Positions 7,661-16,399 of a stretch of DNA of 64,000 bases are shown in pieces. The DNA is from Sphingobacteriales bacterium (GTDB taxonomy: Bacteria > Bacteroidota > Bacteroidia > Chitinophagales > Chitinophagaceae). The position numbers and the translations under genes are program-made. The DNA lies in contig SEFT01000004.1 of assembly GCA_004144175.1 (NCBI GenBank), positions 124,001-188,000 on the forward strand, given 5' to 3'. Numbering within the stretch: the stretch's first letter is position 1; the number at the start of each line of letters is the position of its first letter. The notes beneath the pieces were generated by a model. The model had not been told where the DNA came from and did no database searches. It saw nothing but the letters and a program-made list of their open reading frames with translations.

Positions 7661-9145
7661 CTACCTCACATTGGTACATTCCAGCTTCGGTATACTGATG
7701 TAGAATGTGCTGCCCTGTCCGGGTACGGATTCAAACCATATCATCCCGCCATGCAGCTCCACTATCTTTTTGCAGATAGGCAATCCTATGCCTGTATTGT
7801 CGGTTCCAGAGTGCAGCTTCTGAAAAATATTAAAGATCTTATACTGATATTTTTTATCGATGCCGATACCGTTATCTTCTACTGAAAATATGTATTCGTC
7901 CACCTTGGTATCGCAACGGACGTGCACTGTCCTCTGGCTGCTTTTATTGAACCCGATCGCATTTACCAGTAGGCGCTGAAAAAGCATAAACATCATGCTG
8001 GCATCCGCCATAATCTCGGGAAGTGCATCTACCGTTATAGACGTTGCCGGGTTATGAATGTTATCGTTGAGCGAAAAGAGCACGCTCCTTAGTGTCATAT
8101 TCATGTTTACCGTTATCAGCTTCAGGTTGTGTTGTATATGCAGGTACAGCAAGAGGTCTTCCAGCTTTATGTGCATCATGTGTATGGAGCGATGAATGAC
8201 ACGGCTAAATTTTTTTCTCTTTCCGGGGTCATCCAGCGATCGTTCCAGCAAGCTATAGAACATAGTTATCTTCCGCAGGGGTTCGCTCAGGTCATGGGCA
8301 ATTATTTTTGTAAGTTCATCCAGTTCTTTATATGCCCGTACAAGCAGTTGGGAAGTGTCGTTTGAAAGATCGTTGGCAACCTTTCCTGTAATGTCAAGAA
8401 AAGTGATGATCACACTATCATTAAATTTCACTACAGAGTTTCTGATGCATTTCTTTAAGCCATGTGTACCACAATACTGTTTTAACTGTATACAACTATC
8501 ATGTTCCAGTACATCCACAAAATCCTGGAAGCAGTTACGGACCACATCGGGAGGCATCATCTGCATCAGCTTTTTCCCAATGGCAAACTTTGACGCAGCA
8601 TGTCGTTGGCTCGATCCATCCCGCACATACATCGTCTCAAAATCGACGATATTATTATCATTATCTCTAATGGCATTCTGCACTTCGATGGTAATCGAGG
8701 TCTGGTTTATCATTTCTCTTATAAGGTCCGAATCCGAGAGGTTCGTAAAAGTCACGATGACCTCATCGCCATGAGCTACACCTGCAATACTCCATATATT
8801 GCCGTCCGTTTTTCCTGTTGTAGTCCCAAGGTGTGCAGACGATTGACTGCCGACCAGTGCAATGAACTTCTGCAGGAAATGGTAGCCATCAGGCCCGGGA
8901 TACAGACTGAGCAACGTTTTGTGCATTACGTCTTCATAAGCTACGCCGGTTATTTGCCGACAGATGTAGTTCATCGCTTTAATGGAGAAGTCAGATATGT
9001 TTCCATATGCATCGTAATTACTTTTTACAATTGCAAGTCCGCAAAGACTGCTTTCCAACATTTCGCTAATGAGATAATTTTTTTCCGTATTGTAGCCTTC
9101 GGGGTCTTGCCTGTTGTTTGCAACGGGCGCGTTGATGAGTTCCAT
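7661..9145 (-). CDS. PAS-type hybrid-less sensor histidine kinase
   Basis: 494 residues from the ATG at 9145 (MELINAPVANN); a TTG at 9217 in the same frame would add 24 residues. Two PAS-like regions occupy about residues 20-250 (AMNYICRQITGVAYED, LLSLYPGPDG; later ETMYVRDGSSQRHAASKFAIGK). The H-box is IIAHDLSEPLRKI near residue 275; the N-box is LLVNAIGFNKS; G1 is EDNGIGID; then FQKLHSG and GIGLPICKKIVELHGG. It lacks membrane segments, so it is a cytoplasmic sensor kinase of the phytochrome-like HWE/HisKA type common in Bacteroidota. No receiver gene is adjacent, so it is an orphan. Convergent with the RRM gene. Confidence 0.88.
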   Translation of the reverse strand: MELINAPVANNRQDPEGYNTEKNYLISEMLESSLCGLAIVKSNYDAYGNISDFSIKAMNYICRQITGVAYEDVMHKTLLSLYPGPDGYHFLQKFIALVGSQSSAHLGTTTGKTDGNIWSIAGVAHGDEVIVTFTNLSDSDLIREMINQTSITIEVQNAIRDNDNNIVDFETMYVRDGSSQRHAASKFAIGKKLMQMMPPDVVRNCFQDFVDVLEHDSCIQLKQYCGTHGLKKCIRNSVVKFNDSVIITFLDITGKVANDLSNDTSQLLVRAYKELDELTKIIAHDLSEPLRKITMFYSLLERSLDDPGKRKKFSRVIHRSIHMMHIKLEDLLLYLHIQHNLKLITVNMNMTLRSVLFSLNDNIHNPATSITVDALPEIMADASMMFMLFQRLLVNAIGFNKSSQRTVHVRCDTKVDEYIFSVEDNGIGIDKKYQYKIFNIFQKLHSGTDNTGIGLPICKKIVELHGGMIWFESVPGQGSTFYISIPKLECTNVR

Positions 9146-9509
9146 AGGGTATTGTCGTTTAGCAATTCGCTGAAATTGGATAGAACCGTGCCGTCGTAAG
9201 CCTTTGCTAGCAATCAACAGGGTAATGCCATCAGCAGATAATGGTTATACTTTGATAGTAGTAAGCCTATGTATTTTGCAGCGCGATACTGGCACTGGTG
9301 GGATATAACATGAGCAAATAAGTACCCTAACTTTTCCCGACTCCCAGGCACATACTTACCATAACAAAAAGCATCATAAACAATGTAAGCAGATATAAAA
9401 TGTCGAGACCGCGGGTGCAAACGGTAAATCCTTGTTATCATAGGAAAGTATGGCAGCAAAGGCACCATTTTTACGCTTATAGTATGAACCTATTACTAAA
9501 TAGCAAACC
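9146..9509. other. Intergenic stretch between divergent genes
   Basis: About 360 bp between the kinase (reverse) and the lipoprotein (forward). It should hold both promoters, but I see no exact TAnnTTTG element, no hairpin and no credible small gene. Confidence 0.5.
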
Positions 9510-10100
9510 ATGAGGTCTCTCCGTATTTTTGCCAGCATATTACCTGTTATGTCTATCTTGTTGTTATTGGTCGCCTGCCAGAGTAGTAAGTCTGCAGACA
9601 AAAGAGAGCAAGAGGATATAAATGAAAGTGAGCGCGAAAGAGGTGTTCCGGAGACTACGATCGCAGTCCCACAAGCTCGCACGAGCGATCAGATATTTGT
9701 TACAAAAGTGATAGATGACATTGATTGGCTTGTTGTATGGATACATGCCGGCCTTATGAAGAGTACGGATACAAGGCACAAAGTGCATGCAGAGGCCATG
9801 CTAAAGGACCACCAGGCATTGCTGGGCAAGCTTGCAATGTATGCATATGGCGAAGGCTACAACATTCCGAAAATTGATACGGGCAATGTAATCAACATAA
9901 CCCGAAAAGTGGGTAAGGGTTGGGACAAAGATTGGGCAAGTACCATGGCCAGCAAGCAGCAGGAGTTAATAGCAGAACTGGAAGCAAGAAAATCGAAGGC
10001 AAATACGAAGGAACTGATCATGCTGATAGATGAAACCTTGCCCGTGTTGCGAACCCATCTTGAAATGACAAGACAGCTTATGGCTACACCAGCACACTAA
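9510..10100 (+). CDS. Putative lipoprotein, DUF4142-like
   Basis: 196 residues. A signal peptide with lipobox LLVAC (Cys near residue 23) predicts a lipoprotein; the next about 35 residues are a charged linker. The body (about 60-190) is all-helical with the layout of DUF4142 proteins (DQIFVTKVIDDIDWLVVWIH, HAEAMLKDHQALLGKLAMYA, ETLPVLRTHLEMTRQL), where the helices contain spaced His residues. Members are envelope proteins of unknown role. Family assignment is by pattern and is moderate. It is a single gene. Confidence 0.7.
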   Translation: MRSLRIFASILPVMSILLLLVACQSSKSADKREQEDINESERERGVPETTIAVPQARTSDQIFVTKVIDDIDWLVVWIHAGLMKSTDTRHKVHAEAMLKDHQALLGKLAMYAYGEGYNIPKIDTGNVINITRKVGKGWDKDWASTMASKQQELIAELEARKSKANTKELIMLIDETLPVLRTHLEMTRQLMATPAH

Positions 10101-10401
10101 TAACAACTCAGACTGCCATGTAATAAAACAAAAAGTACTACCGGAAGTACTCTAGGTGCAGTCATTAAAGCTAGTGTAGGCCCGGCAGACATTAAGAAAT
10201 AGATACGCAGCACCAATACAAATGTTTCGATGCGTATCGAGATACATCTGCCGTGCAGTTAGGGGTGTTCGCTAGTAAGTGCACGGAATACGAGTCTACT
10301 CCGATGAGGCCCTAGGTACTATAGCTACAGAGTACCAGTCTGACAAACCTGTCATATCGGTTGCTCACCACTTATCCAAATAGATGTCTATGGTCATTCT
10401 C
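10101..10401. other. Intergenic stretch with hairpins, no gene seen
   Basis: About 300 bp between two convergent genes. It has a small palindrome AGTACTACCGGAAGTACT (about 10135-10152) and the nested inverted repeat listed at 10183. No open frame of note. Confidence 0.5.
10183..10253. repeat. Nested inverted repeat, candidate structured RNA
   Basis: Outer arms CGGCAGA (10183-10189) and TCTGCCG (10247-10253); inner arms GATACGCA (10202-10209) and TGCGTATC (10231-10238) with a 21-nt loop. The two perfect stems are co-axial with an internal loop between them. No T tract follows, so it is not an ordinary terminator. Confidence 0.4.
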
Positions 10402-11043
10402 TTAGAAAGAAAGGATAAAGCATGCGCCTGTTGGAGCAGCTGTCTCAAAAAGCCTACCAGCACTGCTTGTCTTGAAAATATTCAAAGTAACAGGTAAGTA
10501 CGACCGGCATTTGCTATGATTGTTTGTAACAAATGCACTATAAACTTTTTCGAGCGATTGTGCGTTGTTTGCGCACACTTCGTCTTCTACCTTTACCATA
10601 TGCAAGTTATTGCTGAACTGTGCTGTAAGCTTTAGCAAACTACCGGCTGCGTTCATAGATCTGCATGCTTTGATCACAATATTTGCGAGTGTACTTATTA
10701 TGAATGCATGATTTCGTGTAATACAGCATTCGTCTTCATTTCCTCTTACCTGTTCTATATGTTTTAAATAAAAGCGGTCTTTATCATCGCCCATTACCTC
10801 ATCAAGCATTTGGTATACCGATAAGTATTGCGAATCTATCCTGGTCGAATTTGTACGGTTGAGCATCTCTATTATCATCTTATTGATCCGGGCGAAATGC
10901 ATTTCAGTATCATCAAAAAGGGACTTTCTCATTTCTATCGTTAGCCCGAAGTTCGCAGGCAGGTTTGGAACCTTATACCTAACCATTGATACATGTTGTG
11001 GTATACTACTCGCGATAATATTTTCGATATTCCGTTCTCCCAT
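10402..11043 (-). CDS. Degenerate histidine-kinase-like protein (pseudokinase), relative of the 5546 kinase
   Basis: 213 residues that align end to end with the 223-residue kinase core at 5546-6217. The best-kept block is LSVYQMLDEV...DRFYLKHIEQV versus LSVHDLLNEV...DRCSLKHIEIV, and both end in CFILSF. Every catalytic motif is lost: the H-box His24 is Tyr23 (VRYKVPNLPANFGL), the N-box NIVINAVDAM is NIVIKACRSM (metal-binding Asn to Lys), G1 DNGCGIS is DEVCANN, and G2 GLGLGLS is replaced by KCRSYLPV. The frame is nevertheless open over the full length with a normal start and stop. It may be a protein-binding adaptor or a gene early in decay. Confidence 0.65.
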   Translation of the reverse strand: MGERNIENIIASSIPQHVSMVRYKVPNLPANFGLTIEMRKSLFDDTEMHFARINKMIIEMLNRTNSTRIDSQYLSVYQMLDEVMGDDKDRFYLKHIEQVRGNEDECCITRNHAFIISTLANIVIKACRSMNAAGSLLKLTAQFSNNLHMVKVEDEVCANNAQSLEKVYSAFVTNNHSKCRSYLPVTLNIFKTSSAGRLFETAAPTGACFILSF

Positions 11044-11692
11044 TCTTCTAGTCAGTTTTCATCCTTGCAAAGATGGTATTACTTGTGCAGGCAGGTGTTA
11101 TACAATAAAGCCTCTTTTTTGCATTAATCCCACATTTGCAAAAAGATGCCCTGCGCGGAATAGTTTTTAAACATTCTAAGTACAACTCCTTATAAAATAT
11201 GACTTCCTTTCCAGGTCGTTATTGCCAGAATACAGAGACACCCGCGATACCTCATAGTTTATCTAGATCCGCCACCATGTCGCTCTCTATATTCTTGTCT
11301 GTAAACCCTATGATTCAGCCAGTAGCCCGGATATTTTATTCGGGCTACTTTTTATGAGCGGCGTCCTTAATTGAACGATTGCCTAACGGTAACTGTTGTA
11401 AATTCCCGATTGACATTAGCCAGGAAATTATAAGTTTCGTGTGCTTCCGCTTACATACTGCATATCAAATAATACTTTCGGGAAGCAGCCCCTTGCTATA
11501 CTTACAAGCAACAGATGGTCGCCTGCAATAAATAACGCTATAGAGGATTAGAGCAATCGATTGATATCCTAACGAAGAATATGGCGGGCAGGGGAAGTTG
11601 ATAGGAAAAAGTGAAGGCTGCACATAAGCCGTAATAGGTGGTTCTTTATTCTTGTACGCAGATTGTTATGATCTAACAAGCACTTGGTAAAA
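11044..11692. other. Long intergenic stretch with an orphan terminator
   Basis: About 650 bp without a credible protein gene. The only strong signal is the hairpin plus T tract at 11321-11354 on the forward strand. A 53-codon open frame from about 11200 runs into that hairpin and is not convincing. Confidence 0.5.
11321..11354 (+). terminator. Orphan intrinsic terminator (possible small RNA end)
   Basis: GTAGCCCG / CGGGCTAC stem followed by TTTTT on the forward strand. There is no upstream forward protein gene in the preceding 1.2 kb, so it may end an untranslated RNA. Confidence 0.6.
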
Positions 11693-11719
11693 TGCGCCGG
11701 GCAATTGTTGCCCGGCGCA
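11693..11719 (-). terminator. Terminator of the copper-storage gene
   Basis: Perfect 12-bp stem TGCGCCGGGCAA / TTGCCCGGCGCA with a 3-nt loop; TTTT follows on the reverse strand, just after the stop codon of the gene at 11731. Confidence 0.85.
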
Positions 11720-11730
11720 AATTGAGAGTC

Positions 11731-12072
11731 TTATACAGTCGCTTCAGTCAACTGCATACATTCTTCTGCACATTGATAGCAAGCCTCTGCACACAGTCTA
11801 CAGTGTTGTGAACTGTGTTTCGCACATTCGTCGCCACAGGCCTGGCAAATTTCCGCACACATACGGCAAAGCTGCTCGGCGTAACGTCCGTTCATGCACA
11901 TCACTTGTGCAGCTGCAGAGCAAATAACGGCACATTCAAGATTTAGTTGAATGCACAGCTTCAGTGACAGCGCATTGTCTTCAGACAAGCAGTTGTAAGC
12001 TGTTTGGTTGCAAATGGACACAGCACGCAGGCATGCATCAATACATTTTTTGTACTGTTGGTTTTGAGACAT
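11731..12072 (-). CDS. Cytosolic four-helix-bundle copper-storage protein (Csp/DUF326)
   Basis: 113 residues from the ATG at 12072 (MSQNQQYKKCIDACLRAVS); an in-frame upstream extension to 12165 has no family support. It contains 18 cysteines, mostly in C-x3-C and C-x2-C pairs facing one side of four helices (CIDACLRAVSIC, CIQLNLECAVIC, CRMCAEICQACGDEC, CRLCAEACYQCAEEC). This is the signature of Csp proteins, which bind many Cu(I) ions in the bundle core. There is no signal peptide, so it resembles the cytosolic Csp3 type, for copper storage or detoxification. It is a single gene with its own strong terminator. Confidence 0.9.
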   Translation of the reverse strand: MSQNQQYKKCIDACLRAVSICNQTAYNCLSEDNALSLKLCIQLNLECAVICSAAAQVMCMNGRYAEQLCRMCAEICQACGDECAKHSSQHCRLCAEACYQCAEECMQLTEATV

Positions 12073-12405
12073 GGTAAGATGGATTTTGTGTTCGATGGAA
12101 TTATCGAGTGCTATGCACACAGCAAAACCATACCCAGAGAGTGTTATAATCCGAACGCTCATCATAACAGGGAGCTCTTAGTTGATAATCTTGACGCACA
12201 CAATCAATAAAGCAGTATGAGGGATGAGCAATGTTTCGGTGTGCAGGAAACCAGCGGAAGAAAAGCGTTAATGCGTACTGTATAACAATCTGACCTTTCG
12301 TCAATGGAGAGGCACAGCTTTTATGGGTTCATATCAGCGATACGGATCCGACTGCATATCCATACATAAGCTTGCTAGGCGATCCGGATCACTAAAAGCA
12401 CCAAT
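12073..12405. other. Intergenic stretch between divergent genes
   Basis: About 330 bp upstream of the copper-storage gene and of the 12406 gene. No clear operator, TAnnTTTG element or hairpin was found. Confidence 0.4.
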
Positions 12406-12681
12406 ATGGAAAAGCAAAAAGATAGAATAACGGTTTTACAGGAGATGTCAAAACAAATAGCGATAGTGGTAGAGAAGCTACGTCACATGCAGGATAGCGA
12501 TAGATACGGTGTGCTAGCTCCAACACTTTATGCAGAGTATAAGGCAGAGCTGGATAAATATACCAACCTTGATAATGTACTTAAAGAACTCGGCGAAGAC
12601 ATTGACCATTCTGATAAAAGCGAAGTGCAAATGCAGCCAAAAATGGGCGGATTTCCACCTAATCAACTGCCACAGGAATAG
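12406..12681 (+). CDS. Hypothetical helical protein
   Basis: 91 residues, no family recognised. Residues 1-70 are predicted helical (RITVLQEMSKQIAIVVEKLR; YAEYKAELDKYTNLDNVLKE) with heptad-like spacing; the tail is Met/Pro/Gln-rich (MQPKMGGFPPNQLPQE). It is soluble. It precedes the PAS kinase at 12811 by 129 bp on the same strand and could share its transcript, though this is not shown. Confidence 0.6.
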   Translation: MEKQKDRITVLQEMSKQIAIVVEKLRHMQDSDRYGVLAPTLYAEYKAELDKYTNLDNVLKELGEDIDHSDKSEVQMQPKMGGFPPNQLPQE

Positions 12682-12810
12682 ACTTGCCACAGAGGCTAAG
12701 GCGTTAACCGATAACGATCAGGTGATAACTACTAGTGGTAGGCTCCAACAAACCGTAGTCATGCTGGTAAAATTATTGTATCAATCTAGTCAAACAGGAA
12801 ATCAGGTACT

Positions 12811-14268
12811 ATGATTGAAAATGAATACCATCTGCTGGTAGATGCAATTAGGGACCATGCAGTTTTCATGATAGACACTAAAGGGTATATAACAACCTGG
12901 AATTCTGCAGCAGAGCGACTCAAAGGGTATACTAAGGAGGAGGCTATTGGTCAACACTTTCGTATGCTCTTTATACCTGAGGACCGTAATGGCAAGCCCG
13001 AATACGAGATGCAGGAGTCGCTTTCGGTTGGAAAGTTTGAAGAGGAATGGTGGCGCATGAGAAAAAACGGAAGCAAGTTTTGGGCTCACGTAGTGTTGTC
13101 GCCAGTATACGACGTTGACAAGAAGCATGTGGGATTTGCAAAGCTAACAAGTGACAGAACTCAGCAAAAGCGTAGTGATGAACTCAACAGGTTCCTCATG
13201 AATTCGGTGGCTGATTATGCAATTTTCTTACTGGATAAGGAAGGAAAGATAGTAAGCTGGAGTAAAGCAGCAGAAGCCATAATTGGCTACGTAGAAACGG
13301 AGATAGTCGGTAAGCCTTTTTCAATTTTGCATACAACAGAAGACATCAACGCTGGTGTGCCCGAACAGGAGTTAAATGAGGCATGTGAAAACGGCACTTG
13401 CGAGGGGGAAGGGTGGAGAGTTGCCAAGGGTGGGGGAATATTCTGGTCGAGCTTTGTGATAACGCCTTTGCATGATGAGACTGGATTCGTTGCACTAACT
13501 TGGGGCCTTACAAGCAAAAAGGAGTTGGAGCAAGTAACTAAGGCCAATGCGATACTAAATGGCTCAAATAAAGAACTTGAGCGATTTGCTTACGTCGCCA
13601 GCCACGATCTGAAAGAGCCGGTAAGAAAAATCTCAGTTTATTGTAGCAGGCTTACCGCTGATAGCGATATACAAAAGGGCTACATTGACAGCATCATGGA
13701 ATCCTGTCGCCGGATACAAACGCTCATTGACAATGTGCTCAGGTACTCCACAATGACCAAGCGCCAGCCTTTCGAGCGTGTCAATCTTAACGATATTCTG
13801 AGCAGGGTGCTAGACTCACTAGGAGAGCTTCTGCAGAAAAGGAACGCTCTTGTGCGCTGTGACAAGTTACCTACAGCTTCTGTCATACCCGTACAGATGG
13901 AACAGCTATTTCAGAATCTGGTCACAAATGCAGTTAAGTTTTGCTGCAATAATAACAGGAGCCCGGAAGTGCATATTACCAGTCATGTATTGGGCAAAGA
14001 AAAGATAGATCAGCATCAACTTGAAAAGCTCTGGCCCGCTGAGGAATATTTGGTCCTTAGTGTAAAGGACAACGGCATTGGTTTTGATCAGAGGTACGCA
14101 ACAAATATCTTTGATTTGTTTCGTAGACTGCACGGGCAGGATAGATACGAAGGCACCGGACTTGGCTTGTCCATCTGCAAAAAAGTAGCAGAGAATCATG
14201 GTGGCACTATAAGCGCGGTGTCAGAAAATGGTTCGGGTGCAGAGTTTATCATTACGCTGCCGGCCTAA
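12811..14268 (+). CDS. PAS-PAS sensor histidine kinase
   Basis: 485 residues. PAS 1 spans about 5-120 (FMIDTKGYITTWNSAAERLK, GYTKEEAIGQHF, MRKNGSKFWAHVV) and PAS 2 about 130-245 (IFLLDKEGKIVSWSKAAEAI, GYVETEIVGK, VAKGGGIFWSSFVITPL). The H-box is YVASHDLKEPVRKI near residue 264; the N-box is NLVTNAVKFC; G1 is KDNGIGFD; then DLFRRLH and GTGLGLSICKKVAENHGG. All motifs are intact. No membrane helices, so it is a soluble sensor, probably for redox or light-type ligands. No adjacent receiver gene; the receiver at 16796 is the nearest candidate partner. Confidence 0.92.
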   Translation: MIENEYHLLVDAIRDHAVFMIDTKGYITTWNSAAERLKGYTKEEAIGQHFRMLFIPEDRNGKPEYEMQESLSVGKFEEEWWRMRKNGSKFWAHVVLSPVYDVDKKHVGFAKLTSDRTQQKRSDELNRFLMNSVADYAIFLLDKEGKIVSWSKAAEAIIGYVETEIVGKPFSILHTTEDINAGVPEQELNEACENGTCEGEGWRVAKGGGIFWSSFVITPLHDETGFVALTWGLTSKKELEQVTKANAILNGSNKELERFAYVASHDLKEPVRKISVYCSRLTADSDIQKGYIDSIMESCRRIQTLIDNVLRYSTMTKRQPFERVNLNDILSRVLDSLGELLQKRNALVRCDKLPTASVIPVQMEQLFQNLVTNAVKFCCNNNRSPEVHITSHVLGKEKIDQHQLEKLWPAEEYLVLSVKDNGIGFDQRYATNIFDLFRRLHGQDRYEGTGLGLSICKKVAENHGGTISAVSENGSGAEFIITLPA

Positions 14269-14330
14269 GTATGGATGCATGGTGCCGAAGTAATGAGGAT
14301 CTGTATGACAAGCTAATATATGCCTCAAAA

Positions 14331-14567
14331 CTATTCAGTTATCTGGTGCTCGTGTATGGTTACATAGGTATAATAGCCATCATACCATTCCATCTCATTC
14401 CTTTTGGTTAAAGTACTTGAGCTATACTCGTCACTGCTGTTCAATTCATTTACTTTCTGCAAGGCTTTTTCTTGTGCTTTATCCAGTTTCGTATAATAGC
14501 CCAAGTCGCCTACAGGCAGATCTCTATGTTGTTCAGTATGCCTGAATATCACTTGATATATCTTCAT
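14331..14567 (-). CDS. Hypothetical small protein
   Basis: 78 residues (MKIYQVIFRHTEQHRDLPVG...). Rich in Tyr, Glu and Lys with an amphipathic central helix (KAQEKALQKVNEL) and a Tyr-rich strand (WYDGYYTYVTIHEH). It looks like a genuine small folded protein, but I recognise no family. Convergent with the kinase gene at 12811. Confidence 0.55.
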   Translation of the reverse strand: MKIYQVIFRHTEQHRDLPVGDLGYYTKLDKAQEKALQKVNELNSSDEYSSSTLTKRNEMEWYDGYYTYVTIHEHQITE

Positions 14568-14897
14568 CTTTCCAGTTTGTGTCTAGTTAGCTTATACAAG
14601 TTTTTGTACAAAACTAGTGCCCTTAACTGTTGGCAAAGTGACTGGTCTTGGAATACATATTGTTATACACTTACAGAAAAACGGTCGTTGATCTTGTTTG
14701 CCCTTGGTTATTTACAAAGGCAGCTAATCTATACAGGTTTCAATGGAACAAATTGCTACCTAGGTTCTAAGGGTTGGCAAAGTATTTCAGTGTATTTGGC
14801 AGTAGTAGAGTACGGCGGCTTATTCAATCTGACTGTCAGCCACCACTGTAAGGAACTGTATGTGAATTGCTGCTGTAAGATGTATCTGTTACCAAAG
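14568..14897. other. Intergenic stretch, nothing recognised
   Basis: About 330 bp between two reverse-strand small genes; I see no gene, strong hairpin or promoter match. Confidence 0.4.
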
Positions 14898-15131
14898 CTA
14901 CTCGTCAATATAGAGCGTTATATGTGGCTTATTACCCGCCAGAACTGAAATTACCATTCCATCATGCAGGCCAAGGCAGCTAAAGCCTTGGCTTACGGGT
15001 ATTGCCTTAACCGGCTGAAGGATATAGCTGGCAGGAATAAACCCCTCAATCCTCTTCACATCTTTTAAAAGAAAGAATCTATATCCTTGCATAGACAATT
15101 CCATGTGCCTTTCTTTTGTTAATCTTTCCAT
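14898..15131 (-). CDS. Hypothetical small protein
   Basis: 77 residues from the second of two adjacent ATG codons (MERLTKERHMELSMQGYRFF). Balanced composition with alternating hydrophobics (GMVISVLAGNKPHITLYID) suggests a small beta-rich fold. No family recognised. It and the gene at 14331 are similar in length and orientation but not in sequence. Confidence 0.45.
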   Translation of the reverse strand: MERLTKERHMELSMQGYRFFLLKDVKRIEGFIPASYILQPVKAIPVSQGFSCLGLHDGMVISVLAGNKPHITLYIDE

Positions 15132-15134
15132 CAA

Positions 15135-15478
15135 TATATTGTCAATGCCCTTTATTGCCGGAACATGGCAAGGGACTGACGTTGTATAATATCTGTGATG
15201 CTTCGTTTAGTGAATGGCGTTAGAAGCGCTCCACTATCATTATTGTTCCTGTAAATGATGAACTAAGGCAGAAGCCTATTAAAAGAGATTTGCTGGAAAA
15301 CTTGGAATAGAAGTATGTCTTTCTGTGGCGAAGATACGCTTATGATATCAATTAAAGCAATCTAAAATGTGTATTCATTTATTGCCGAAAGGAAAATAAA
15401 AATAGTTTAGGTGCGATGGCTTGATTTTACTAAGTATTGGTTTTTAATATTAGTCATCGTAACAAATAAACCTTATCT
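15135..15478. other. Intergenic stretch, nothing recognised
   Basis: About 340 bp between divergent small ORFs; no gene or strong element seen. Confidence 0.4.
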
Positions 15479-15709
15479 ATGAAATATAATATTCGCGCAC
15501 TGGAGCTTAGTATCTTCAAAATAAGTTTTCAAAATAACATAGTTTCTTCCTGTGTCAAGATGCTTAGCGTCTATGCACTAGGCCGAAAGAATTGGTTTAT
15601 TCAAGATAACGGAAATTTGTTGTTTGCCTATATCGGTGCTGCCACAGCCCAGGAAGCGCTTAAGCTGGTCGGTATATATCACCATAATTATGGAAAGGGT
15701 ACGAAGTAA
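15479..15709 (+). CDS. Hypothetical small protein
   Basis: 76 residues. The second half (YALGRKNWFIQDNGNLLFAY, then a helix AATAQEALKLVGIYHHNYG) reads like a short folded domain; the first half is less convincing. No family recognised and no neighbours in the same direction close by. Confidence 0.4.
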   Translation: MKYNIRALELSIFKISFQNNIVSSCVKMLSVYALGRKNWFIQDNGNLLFAYIGAATAQEALKLVGIYHHNYGKGTK

Positions 15710-16316
15710 TGTTGAAACATACTGAGCATCGTCTGTTGCAAACATCTTTATTGCGTCTTTACTCTATAATTCCGGCTGCTGTCCTTACGAATATAGTTTT
15801 GAAAGAACATTTCGAAACATAGGTCAGACTTCTTACCAATGAGCAAGTACTGATACAAGTTAACAGCACCCAACTAGCATAATTATATGCCTTACATAGC
15901 CGTATTATAGCCCTTTGTTCTCCTGATTGTAAATCTCCGGTCGCCACTTTCTACCTCGTCTACCATTACAATAACTCTTAACTGCCTTTTTCTTATAAAC
16001 CATCATAATACGTCAAGATAGCCTCCAAAGAGTATTCAAAAACTTCTGTATCAAAATGCATACTAGTGTATCGTTAAGCGCTATTGCAACCAAGAGTAGC
16101 ATCTCAAATGCACGCTATAGACAAGACCATTTGCTGACGTATGTGGAGAGTGGCTTTTGATATCAGATGCTATTGTTTTATACAATAAAAACTATGTTTT
16201 GTATCATTCCCACTATTTGGAAGAAAAGGCTGGTGGAGGTATAACCTTTGAACATTAGATATGAGAAATTGAGAATAGCGATAATCTTTTTAGATTGTCG
16301 ATTAGTTAAAGCAGGA
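15710..16316. other. Gene-free stretch before the small RNA element
   Basis: About 600 bp with no credible gene. A near-promoter (TTG, about 16 nt, then TATGTTTTG) lies around 16170-16201 and could start a transcript ending at 16399. A short hairpin AATCTTTTTAGATT lies near 16283. Confidence 0.4.
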
Positions 16317-16399
16317 TAAAGCGCAGGCGTAATTGTAGCTGTAAAGGGTGCTTGGCCGTATCCTATCTCTCGGTTGCTAACCTGCGCTTTACATTTTTT
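16317..16399 (+). ncRNA. Structured small RNA element, copy 1
   Basis: An 11-bp terminal stem TAAAGCGCAGG (16317-16327) / CCTGCGCTTTA (16381-16391) is followed by six T residues, so it is itself an intrinsic terminator. Inside it lies an asymmetric bulge, a second stem GTAATTG pairing with CGGTTGC (G-T pairs allowed), and a hairpin GGGTGC-TTGGCC-GTATCC at 16346-16363. The same architecture with sequence changes that keep pairing occurs at 41318-41397. It lacks an open frame. The Rfam family, if any, is unknown to me; I considered 4.5S and 6S RNA but the diagnostic sequences are absent. Confidence 0.6.

Noticed and set aside
11200-11361. 53-codon forward ORF ending near the orphan terminator
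   Set aside because: It runs through the hairpin and T tract and has no protein-like composition.
15759-15947. 62-residue reverse ORF
   Set aside because: Unlikely composition, no start context, nothing downstream.
16317-16399. Identification of the element as SRP (4.5S) or 6S RNA
   Set aside because: The GGAAGG...AGCAGCC SRP core is absent, and it is shorter than 6S and lacks a promoter-like open bubble.
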